Shown: piece by piece, positions 1 through 4,606 of the stretch
How positions within the stretch are numbered: the first letter of the stretch is position 1
Layout of the letters: the number at the start of each line of letters is the position of its first letter
DNA from: Methanocalculus sp.
GTDB taxonomy: Archaea; Halobacteriota; Methanomicrobia; Methanomicrobiales; Methanocorpusculaceae
Assembly: GCF_030651615.1 (NCBI RefSeq)
Contig: NZ_JAUSCG010000235.1
Location: 1-6,037 of the forward strand
Reading direction: 5' to 3'
Length of the DNA stretch: 6,037 nucleotides
The notes under the pieces: model-generated
Told to the model about the DNA's origin: nothing
The model's input: only the letters and a program-made list of their open reading frames with translations
Databases searched by the model: none
Made by a program: the position numbers and the translations under genes

Positions 1-1
1 T

Positions 2-775
2 GCCGGATATGGAGCCGCAGGAATCGCTCTGTTTGCCATCGTGCTGATCGTCGTCAAGGGTGGTCGGAGGGCTGAAGAGATCCTAGCTATTGCAGGCCTT
101 TCAGTCATTGTCTTCTGTGAACTCATCTTCCTTCGGGATAATATGGGGGAGATGTATTACCGGATGAACACCGTCTTTAAATTCTACACTACTGCATGGG
201 TTCTGATGGGTCTTTCTGCCTCGGTCATTGTGGGAAGATGGCTCTCCGGAGTTCAGTTGCCTCGCGCGCTTCCTTCATGGATGAGGTGGGGTTCCGTCTG
301 TGGTATAGTGATCATTCTTATTCTGATACCGCCGTTTGTGCCGCTCACCTATGGGTATGGGTCCGGCACTCTTGATGGCGCGGCATGGCTCTCCTCTGCA
401 CATCCGGGTGATGCAGCAGCTATCACATACCTCCGTTCACTTGAGGGGGATATCCGTATTGTTGAAGCAATCGGAGATGATTATACGTATGCCGGGCGGA
501 TTTCATCGTTTACAGGTATCCCAACAGTTCTGGGGTGGCCCGGACATGAAGTGGTCTGGAGGTCGAACGAGGATGGCTGGTATGCTGAGAGGATCACGGA
601 TGTCAAAGCAATATATGAGGTGCCTGACCAAAGCCTTCAGCTCCTGCGGGAATATGGCATCAGCCATCTGGTTGTCGGATCATTTGAAAGAGAGCGTTAT
701 TCTGTTCAAATTCCAGAAAAAGGGCTTGAAATCGTCTTTGAAGCGAATGATACTCTGGTTTATCTGGTGTCATGA
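2..775 (+). CDS. DUF2298 / 'YYY' family polytopic membrane protein, C-terminal part (5' truncated)
   Basis: The reading frame is open from the first bases of the window, so the real start lies upstream; the GTG at 41 is internal. The visible 257 residues hold about four membrane segments: one at the left edge, one around ILAIAGLSVIVFCELIFL, one after the MNTVFKFYTTAW motif, and one around VCGIVIILILIPPFVPL. A soluble C-terminal domain of about 140 residues follows. RMNTVFKFYT-W and, further on, GIPTVLGWPGHEVVWR are signatures I recognise from archaeal and Chloroflexi DUF2298 proteins, large membrane proteins usually compared with GT-C glycosyltransferases. The substrate is unknown. The protein acts in the membrane, with the C-terminal domain probably outside. 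It ends with TGA 123 bases before rpl7ae, and a promoter lies in that gap, so it is probably a separate transcription unit. Family assignment is fairly sure; enzymatic role is only inferred. Confidence 0.85.
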   Translation, partial: AGYGAAGIALFAIVLIVVKGGRRAEEILAIAGLSVIVFCELIFLRDNMGEMYYRMNTVFKFYTTAWVLMGLSASVIVGRWLSGVQLPRALPSWMRWGSVCGIVIILILIPPFVPLTYGYGSGTLDGAAWLSSAHPGDAAAITYLRSLEGDIRIVEAIGDDYTYAGRISSFTGIPTVLGWPGHEVVWRSNEDGWYAERITDVKAIYEVPDQSLQLLREYGISHLVVGSFERERYSVQIPEKGLEIVFEANDTLVYLVS

Positions 776-792
776 TCCTCCTTACAGACGAA

Positions 793-800
793 CCTTTATC
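793..800 (+). promoter_or_regulatory. Probable TATA box (box A) of the rpl7ae operon
   Basis: CCTTTATC follows AA, a context typical of archaeal BRE/TATA elements. Transcription normally begins about 25 bases downstream, which puts the start near 820-825 and gives a leader of about 75 bases. A second AT-rich stretch, TAATAATA at 814-821, could be the initiator region or an alternative TATA box. The start site itself cannot be seen. Confidence 0.5.
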
Positions 801-836
801 CCCCTTCTCTGTGTAATAATATGGTTACGCCAGCAT

Positions 837-850
837 CGGTTCTTGAACCG
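837..850 (+). promoter_or_regulatory. Perfect inverted repeat in the rpl7ae leader
   Basis: CGGTTC-TT-GAACCG is a perfect 14-base palindrome. In RNA it would form a 5-bp stem (CGGUU/AACCG) with a CUUG loop, just downstream of the predicted transcription start. It may stabilise the 5' end of the mRNA, act as the first hairpin of a structured leader, or be a DNA operator next to the start site. The symmetry is seen directly; the role is unknown. Confidence 0.45.
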
Positions 851-859
851 CTGATGAGT

Positions 860-886
860 GATGATGGAGGAGTCATCTCCTCCTGA
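860..886 (+). promoter_or_regulatory. Candidate kink-turn (box C/D-like) in the rpl7ae leader, probable L7Ae autoregulatory site
   Basis: The sequence reads as a box C-like AUGAUGG (861-867) and a box D CUGA (883-886) joined by a hairpin. Proposed pairs are G863.A886 and A864.G885 (tandem sheared G.A), U865.U884, then seven Watson-Crick pairs GGAGGAG (866-872) with CUCCUCC (877-883), and a UCAU loop. The three-base bulge would be G860, A861, U862. This is the order of a kink-turn, the RNA fold bound by L7Ae, and it sits in the mRNA leader of L7Ae itself. Box D ends two bases before the Shine-Dalgarno site at 889-895, so bound protein should block ribosome entry. Kink-turns in L7Ae leaders that repress translation are known from other archaea. 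The weak point is the outer (C) stem: only U859-A887 and a G858.U888 wobble are visible. Confidence 0.7.
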
Positions 887-888
887 AT

Positions 889-895
889 GAGGTGA
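889..895 (+). promoter_or_regulatory. Shine-Dalgarno site of rpl7ae
   Basis: GAGGTGA matches the archaeal 16S 3' tail (UCACCUC) over seven bases and ends three bases before the ATG at 899. It fixes 899 rather than 908 (Met4) as the start. It lies directly 3' of the candidate kink-turn and is also complementary to 873-879. Confidence 0.75.
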
Positions 896-898
896 GTT

Positions 899-1267
899 AT
901 GTCAAAGATGTACCAACAGTTTGAAGTCCCCGAAGAGCTTCAGAACAATGCCCTTGAAGCTCTTGAACTTGCACGGGACACCGGTAAGATAAAGAAAGGA
1001 TCCAACGAAGCGACAAAAGCCATTGAACGTGGCATCGCTCAGCTTGTATTGATCGGCGGAGACGTCGAGCCTGAAGAGATCGTGATGCATCTCCCCCCGC
1101 TCTGCGTGGAGAAGCAGATCCCGTTTATCTTCATCAATAAGCAGTCTGAGATCGGTGCTGCCTGTGGCCTTGATGTAGGCTCAGCTGCAGTTGCGATCGT
1201 GAAGTCCGGAAAAGGCAAGGATCTCGTAGAAGAGCTCGTGAAACAGGTTGCCGCACTGAGAGGCTGA
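899..1267 (+). CDS. rpl7ae: Ribosomal protein L7Ae (eL8), kink-turn-binding protein
   Basis: A 122-residue protein of normal length for archaeal L7Ae. It binds kink-turns in 23S rRNA and is also a core protein of box C/D and H/ACA RNPs and of archaeal RNase P, so it acts in ribosome assembly, RNA modification and tRNA processing in the cytoplasm. Visible signatures are KIKKGSNEATKAIERG (residues 30-45), the RNA-binding helix and strand; LIGGDVEPEEIVMHLPPLC (51-69); and CGLDVGSAAVAIV (89-101), which contains the loop that recognises the kink (LDVG, 91-94). The start at 899 is set by GAGGTGA. It is the first gene of an operon with rps28e (7-base gap), rpl24e and ndk. The structured leader, with a kink-turn-like element at 860-886, suggests that the protein represses its own translation. 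Confidence 0.97.
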   Translation: MSKMYQQFEVPEELQNNALEALELARDTGKIKKGSNEATKAIERGIAQLVLIGGDVEPEEIVMHLPPLCVEKQIPFIFINKQSEIGAACGLDVGSAAVAIVKSGKGKDLVEELVKQVAALRG

Positions 1268-1274
1268 GTGTTCT

Positions 1275-1484
1275 ATGGCAGATAATGGAACGCCGGCAGA
1301 AGTCATCGAAGTGATCGGTCTTACCGGGATGCATGGTGAAGCGTCTCAGGTGAAGTGCCGTATCCTTGATGGCCCAAACAAGGGGCGGATTATCACCCGG
1401 AACACATTCGGGCCGATCCGTGAGGGAGATATCCTGATGCTCCTTGAGACGGAACGTGAGGCCAAGAAGCTATCGAGGCGGTGA
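1275..1484 (+). CDS. rps28e: Small ribosomal subunit protein S28e (eS28)
   Basis: A 69-residue protein covering the whole S28e family. It is an OB-fold protein of the 30S subunit, shared by archaea and eukaryotes. Diagnostic stretches are TPAEVIEVIGLTGMHGE, QVKCRILDGPNKGRIITRN and the nearly invariant C-terminus REGDILMLLETEREAKKL. ATG 1275 follows the rpl7ae stop by seven bases, with GAGAGG at 1258-1263 as a modest Shine-Dalgarno site inside the end of rpl7ae; translation is probably coupled. The rpl24e start lies only five bases past its TGA. Confidence 0.97.
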   Translation: MADNGTPAEVIEVIGLTGMHGEASQVKCRILDGPNKGRIITRNTFGPIREGDILMLLETEREAKKLSRR

Positions 1485-1489
1485 AGCGG

Positions 1490-1681
1490 ATGGTTGAGAA
1501 GTATATCTGCAGTTTCTGTGGAGAACAGCTCGAGCCCGGGACGGGAAAACTCTTCGTCAGGAAAGATGGTGCAGTCTTTTATTTCTGCTCATCGAAGTGC
1601 CAGAGCAATTACAAGCTCCGCAGAGTTCCGCGTCGTGTCGAGTGGACCGCAGCAGGCCGCAAGGCTCGTGGAAAGGAGTGA
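1490..1681 (+). CDS. rpl24e: Large ribosomal subunit protein L24e (eL24), zinc-finger type
   Basis: A 63-residue protein with a treble-clef-like zinc site formed by C7, C10, C33 and C37 (C-x2-C ... C-x3-C), within EKYICSFCGEQLEPGTGK and VFYFCSSKC. The rest is basic (KLRRVPRRVEW), as expected of an rRNA-binding 50S protein. I chose ATG 1490 rather than the GTG at 1481. MVEK-CSFCG is the usual family N-terminus, and GGTGA at 1480-1484 makes a good ribosome site five bases upstream. The GTG would overlap the rps28e stop and add only MKR. The gene ends in TGA, and its last codons (GGAGTGA, 1675-1681) double as the ribosome-binding site of ndk. Confidence 0.95.
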   Translation: MVEKYICSFCGEQLEPGTGKLFVRKDGAVFYFCSSKCQSNYKLRRVPRRVEWTAAGRKARGKE

Positions 1682-1687
1682 TCCAAA

Positions 1688-2137
1688 ATGGAGCGCTCCT
1701 TTGTGATGGTTAAGCCGGATGGTGTCCAGCGAGGACTCATCGGCGAGATCGTCTCCCGGTTTGAGAAGAAAGGTCTGAAACTGGTCGCTGCGCGATTTGA
1801 GGAGCTTTCTGACGCCCGTGTTCAGGAACAGTACCGTGAACATATTGAGAAGCCTTTCTTCCCCGGCCTGAAGACCTATATCATGAGTGGTCCGGTCTTT
1901 CTGATGGTCTGGGAAGGAAACAATGTCGTGAAAATTATCCGGTCACTCATCGGTGCAACAAATCCGGCAGAGGCGCTCTCCGGTACCATTCGCGGTGATT
2001 TCGCCGTTGATATTGGGAGAAATGTCATTCATGCCTCAGACTCGCCTGAGTCTGCAGAACGTGAGATCGGCATTCATTTCAGAAATGAAGAACTGGTATC
2101 ATATTCTGGTATCGCAGATTCGATGATCTACGAGTAA
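1688..2137 (+). CDS. ndk: Nucleoside diphosphate kinase
   Basis: A 149-residue protein of standard length. It transfers the gamma-phosphate of ATP to NDPs through a phosphohistidine intermediate and balances NTP and dNTP pools in the cytoplasm. The catalytic histidine is H115 in NVIHASDS (112-119). Other expected active-site residues are at the family spacing: K9 in MVKPDGVQRG, Y49, R85, T91, R102 and N112. KPFFPGLKTYIMSGPV and GTIRGDF are also typical. The ATG at 1688 follows the rpl24e stop by six bases with GGAGTGA as ribosome site. It is the last gene of the ribosomal operon, and a T tract follows 16 bases after the stop. In many methanogens I would expect infB next; here the operon stops. 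Confidence 0.98.
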   Translation: MERSFVMVKPDGVQRGLIGEIVSRFEKKGLKLVAARFEELSDARVQEQYREHIEKPFFPGLKTYIMSGPVFLMVWEGNNVVKIIRSLIGATNPAEALSGTIRGDFAVDIGRNVIHASDSPESAEREIGIHFRNEELVSYSGIADSMIYE

Positions 2138-2153
2138 TACCAATCACCTCCAC

Positions 2154-2161
2154 TTTTTTTT
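2154..2161 (+). terminator. Oligo-T terminator after ndk
   Basis: Eight consecutive T residues lie 16 bases after the ndk stop with no hairpin before them, which is the usual form of an intrinsic archaeal terminator. The next promoter begins about 20 bases further on, in agreement with an operon boundary here. Confidence 0.7.
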
Positions 2162-2180
2162 GCGATCCCACCCGGAATTG

Positions 2181-2195
2181 CCTTAAGCATAAAGG
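2181..2195 (+). promoter_or_regulatory. Probable TATA region of the marC operon (leaderless)
   Basis: CCTTAAGCATAAAGG contains a TATA-like TTAAGCAT centred near 2186, about 25 bases before the ATG at 2211. There is no Shine-Dalgarno match between it and the ATG, so transcription probably starts at or next to the start codon. The ends CCTT/AAGG are also inverted repeats. Confidence 0.5.
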
Positions 2196-2210
2196 ATCTA
2201 CACTTCATTA

Positions 2211-2861
2211 ATGGTCGATCTCCTGACCTTCATTCTCCTCTCGATCTCATCGATCTTCATCGTCGTAAATCCCCTTGCAGCGATGCTCATCTATGTGACT
2301 CTGACGGATACGATGGATGTAAAGACCAGACTTAGCGTGGCATATGAAGCAAACCGTGTTGCTCTTATCGTTATTCTTGCCTTTGCACTGGCTGGTGGAG
2401 CGATCCTTCAGATCTTTGGAATCTCTCTTGAGGCATTTCGGGTGGCAGGGGGTATCCTTCTTTTCGGAATAGGGATGGAGATGGTCTATGCAAAGACGTC
2501 ACGGACGAAGATGACCGCAACTGAGAAGTATGAGGGTATCGATGCGGATGATATCGCCATGATGCCGCTTGCAGTTCCAATGATAGCCGGACCCGGAACG
2601 ATAACAACAGTTATTGTACTCATGAATGAGGCAGTTGATATTGGTATAGAGGCAATGGCGGCGATAATTCTTCTCTGCCCGATCGTTATCATGGTGAATT
2701 ATTATAGTATGAAGAACGCTGATCTGATAACAAAACATATCGGGTCGCGTGAGTATCGTGTCATCGGACGGCTGATGGGTATGATACTGATTGCAATTGC
2801 CGTTCAGTTCGTTATTACCGGACTCCGGCAGGCGTTTCCGGTTCTTGTTGGAGGTCTATGA
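2211..2861 (+). CDS. MarC family integral membrane protein
   Basis: A 216-residue, six-helix membrane protein, full length for the MarC (UPF0056) family. Two half-repeats are recognisable. The first has FIVVNPLAAMLIYVTLT (N20-P21 motif) and GISLEAFRVAGGILLFGIGMEM (70-91). The second has MMPLAVPMIAGPGTITTVIVLM (117-138) with the typical AGPG at 126-129. The charged stretch at about 95-114 separates helices 3 and 4. MarC was once linked to multiple antibiotic resistance in E. coli, but that was not upheld, and the transport substrate is unknown. No Shine-Dalgarno site precedes the ATG, and a TATA-like element lies 25 bases upstream, so the mRNA is probably leaderless. The stop TGA directly abuts the ATG of the next gene. 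Confidence 0.93.
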   Translation: MVDLLTFILLSISSIFIVVNPLAAMLIYVTLTDTMDVKTRLSVAYEANRVALIVILAFALAGGAILQIFGISLEAFRVAGGILLFGIGMEMVYAKTSRTKMTATEKYEGIDADDIAMMPLAVPMIAGPGTITTVIVLMNEAVDIGIEAMAAIILLCPIVIMVNYYSMKNADLITKHIGSREYRVIGRLMGMILIAIAVQFVITGLRQAFPVLVGGL

Positions 2862-3071
2862 ATGATACAGATTGATGGTTTTGATCTCTTCTTCCTCTTT
2901 CTTGGGGTTTGTATGATCATTGGGGCGGGAATTGTTGGCCTGATGACGCTTGGATATGAAATCGTCTATATGCCGGTTATTCTCTTTGTGATTGCTATGC
3001 TTATTGCAATGGTGGCAATCGTTGTCATACTGAGGGGGTATTCAGAGAAAAAGGAGACTCCGGAGGAGTAG
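2862..3071 (+). CDS. Small two-helix membrane protein of unknown function
   Basis: A 69-residue protein that I do not assign to a family. It has a short acidic N-terminus (MIQIDGFD), a first helix around residues 9-30 (FFLFLGVCMIIGAGIVGLMTLG) and a second around 36-58 (YMPVILFVIAMLIAMVAIVVIL). A hydrophilic tail follows, RGYSEKKETPEE, and its positive charges suggest a cytoplasmic C-terminus. ATG 2862 follows the marC stop with no gap, and GGAGGT at 2850-2855 inside marC gives a good ribosome site. Its own TAG abuts the next start. Good ribosome sites on both sides and strict head-to-tail packing argue that it is a real gene. It might be an accessory subunit of the MarC protein; that is inference from position only. 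Confidence 0.8.
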   Translation: MIQIDGFDLFFLFLGVCMIIGAGIVGLMTLGYEIVYMPVILFVIAMLIAMVAIVVILRGYSEKKETPEE

Positions 3072-3845
3072 ATGGAGATCTGCTGTGCCCAGCTCGCCTC
3101 CGTTTTTGAAGACCCTGATGCCGGTCTGAAGAAAGCTAATAAAGCAGTGCAGGCGGCTGTTGAGTTGGGTGCTGATCTCATCATATTTCCAGAGCAGTTT
3201 CCAACAGGCTGGGACCCCTCCTCTTCTCTCTTTGCTGAGGGGGAAGATGGTCCGATTGCCAGGAGATGGTGCCGGATTGGAGAAGAGCATGGTGCATGGA
3301 TCGTTGGTTCGCATCGTGAAGTGGGTAAATCTGGTATAAAAAATACTGCACTTCTCATCAGCCCTGACGGTTCAATCCATGCACGATACGCAAAAATGCA
3401 TCTATTCTCACCCGGTGGTGAAAATCTGGTGTATCGTCCCGGAGATGATCTGGTTGTTGGTACCTGTGCCGGTGTTTCGATTGGTCTGGCCATCTGTTAT
3501 GACCTCCGTTTTCCTGAACTCTTTCGCAGGTATGCAGATCGTGGTGTGGAATGTATTGTTGTGCCTGCGGCATGGCCATGCAGCCGTCTGAACCATTTTG
3601 ATCTCTTTATCAGGGCACGTGCCGTTGAAAACCAGTTCTTTGTTGCAGGAGTCTGCACAACCGGTATAACCCCGATCGATCGCTATTGTGGGGGTTCACT
3701 TATCGTTGATCCGACCGGTGAGACCCTCTGCAGGGGTGGTGAAGATGAGGCATTGATCTCAGCCCCGATAGATCCGAATCTGGTTCATCGATCACGCAGT
3801 CTCTTTCCTGTACAAAAAGACGCACGGCGTGACCTTTACATGTAA
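3072..3845 (+). CDS. Carbon-nitrogen hydrolase (nitrilase superfamily), omega-amidase-like
   Basis: A 257-residue cytosolic amidohydrolase covering the whole nitrilase fold. The catalytic triad is visible: E41 in FPEQFPTGW, K108 in YAKMHLF and C142 in ICYDLRFPELFR. The structural glutamate E117 lies in GGENLVYRPGD. Length and the YDLRFPELFR context resemble the Nit2/YafV omega-amidase branch, which hydrolyses alpha-ketoglutaramate and alpha-ketosuccinamate to ketoacid and ammonia. The substrate cannot be fixed by eye, and a different small amide remains possible. There is no signal peptide. The ATG directly follows the TAG of the small membrane protein, with GGAGGAG at 3062-3068 as ribosome site, so the gene is the third of a tightly coupled operon with marC. 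Confidence 0.93.
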   Translation: MEICCAQLASVFEDPDAGLKKANKAVQAAVELGADLIIFPEQFPTGWDPSSSLFAEGEDGPIARRWCRIGEEHGAWIVGSHREVGKSGIKNTALLISPDGSIHARYAKMHLFSPGGENLVYRPGDDLVVGTCAGVSIGLAICYDLRFPELFRRYADRGVECIVVPAAWPCSRLNHFDLFIRARAVENQFFVAGVCTTGITPIDRYCGGSLIVDPTGETLCRGGEDEALISAPIDPNLVHRSRSLFPVQKDARRDLYM

Positions 3846-3850
3846 ATAAA
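3841..3850 (+). promoter_or_regulatory. Probable TATA box of the YdjM-like gene
   Basis: TGTAAATAAA overlaps the stop of the upstream amidase gene and is centred about 23 bases before the ATG at 3869. No Shine-Dalgarno site lies between, so a leaderless transcript is likely. Read-through from the upstream operon is also possible, since no T-rich terminator is visible here. Confidence 0.45.
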
Positions 3851-3860
3851 CCAGAGTAAT

Positions 3861-3877
3861 ACCCTTCAATGAAGGGT
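3861..3877 (+). repeat. Perfect 7-bp inverted repeat spanning a start codon
   Basis: ACCCTTC-AAT-GAAGGGT: the arms at 3861-3867 and 3871-3877 are exactly complementary, and the spacer AAT holds the A and T of the ATG at 3869-3871. If the transcript starts upstream, a hairpin would hide the start codon. If it is leaderless, the palindrome lies on the DNA at the transcription start and could be an operator. The symmetry is seen; the function is inferred. Confidence 0.45.
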
Positions 3878-4567
3878 TCAGAACACCTCGTCCTCTCTCT
3901 CCTCTCAGGCGGGGTATTCGTTATCCCTTTCATATCTTCCTTTGAGGCATGTCTTCTTGTATTTACGGGTCTCTTCATCGGTTCACTTGCACCTGATGCT
4001 GATGCGAAGAGATCTGCTATCTTCCGGAGGGGGAAGGACCCGTTATCCTTCTCACTTGTGACCTATCTCTTTGGGCTTACTATCCGTTATCTGATTTACT
4101 ATCCCGTCTCACTCCTCCTGATGGCAATATATGGCAGGAGATGTACTCCGCGCCATCGTGGTCTTCTTCACTCATTAGCCGGGCTTGCCATTATGTCGGT
4201 ATTCATCTGTATCTTCCTTCTTCTGGGTGTGGATCTTCTTGAGATGGAATATACCGATCAGATCCTCCTCTTCTCAGGGGCTTTTCTGTTCGGTGCACTC
4301 ATTCATCTTCTGGCAGATACCTGCACAGTATCTGGAATCGGATGGCTCTTTCCCCTCTCTGAACGGAGGTGGTGTGGGACGATCAAAACCGGCGATAAAA
4401 CAGATATCCGTTCTCTCATGTTTGCTTCGACACTTGGGCTTGCAGTTCTCTTTCTGCTAATAAAACCTGCATATCTGATCATTCCAGAAGAGCTGTACCA
4501 GTATTTTGGTATTCTCATTCTTGCACTTCTCTGGTCCCTCTTCTTTCTTGCAGCCCGGGTCAGGTGA
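3869..4567 (+). CDS. YdjM-like membrane-bound metal-dependent hydrolase
   Basis: A 232-residue polytopic membrane protein. Conserved polar residues inside hydrophobic segments mark the YdjM/YfhO-type 'metal-dependent hydrolase' family: H6 near the N-terminus, D43 and D45 in GSLAPDADA, H96 and H101 in RHRGLLHSLAGL, and H146 and D150 in LIHLLADTCTVSGIGWLFP. These are the likely metal ligands. About six hydrophobic stretches can be counted, the last near the C-terminus (FGILILALLWSLFFLAARV). Members act on unknown, perhaps lipid-linked substrates; E. coli YdjM is LexA-controlled, but no such site is recognised here. An in-frame TAA at 3857-3859 makes ATG 3869 the first possible ATG. No Shine-Dalgarno site precedes it, and a perfect inverted repeat covers the start codon. 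Confidence 0.88.
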   Translation: MKGSEHLVLSLLSGGVFVIPFISSFEACLLVFTGLFIGSLAPDADAKRSAIFRRGKDPLSFSLVTYLFGLTIRYLIYYPVSLLLMAIYGRRCTPRHRGLLHSLAGLAIMSVFICIFLLLGVDLLEMEYTDQILLFSGAFLFGALIHLLADTCTVSGIGWLFPLSERRWCGTIKTGDKTDIRSLMFASTLGLAVLFLLIKPAYLIIPEELYQYFGILILALLWSLFFLAARVR

Positions 4568-4575
4568 TACGCCTT

Positions 4576-4585
4576 CCTTATTATC
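4576..4585 (+). promoter_or_regulatory. Probable TATA box of thrC (leaderless)
   Basis: CCTTATTATC is centred about 26 bases before the ATG at 4607, the distance expected if the RNA starts at the start codon. Only a weak purine stretch (TAGG at 4602-4605) precedes the ATG. The surrounding pyrimidine-rich stretch, 4571-4589, could also help terminate the upstream transcript. Confidence 0.5.
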
Positions 4586-4606
4586 TTTCGGCTCGAATCT
4601 GTAGGC

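Noticed and set aside
336..854. Plus-strand open frame overlapping the end of the DUF2298 gene (172 codons).
   Set aside because: It overlaps a recognisable DUF2298 domain in another frame, shows no family motif, and would run through the rpl7ae promoter and leader.
858..886. Reading the C and D boxes in the rpl7ae leader as a box C/D guide sRNA.
   Set aside because: Only about 17 bases separate the boxes and they are filled by a perfect hairpin; there are no C'/D' boxes and no room for guide sequences. A leader kink-turn fits better.
1481..1489. GTG at 1481 as the start of rpl24e.
   Set aside because: It overlaps the rps28e stop and the Shine-Dalgarno sequence GGTGA that serves ATG 1490; the family N-terminus begins at MVEK.
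2130..2161. Minus-strand Shine-Dalgarno (complement of the ATCACCTCC tract) followed by TTG as the start of an antisense gene.
   Set aside because: The frame ends after about a dozen codons inside ndk; nothing suggests a real product.
2966..3493. Minus-strand open frame opposite the amidase (175 codons).
   Set aside because: It overlaps the catalytic part of a clear nitrilase gene and shows a composition typical of an antisense shadow, rich in Pro, Ser and Arg.
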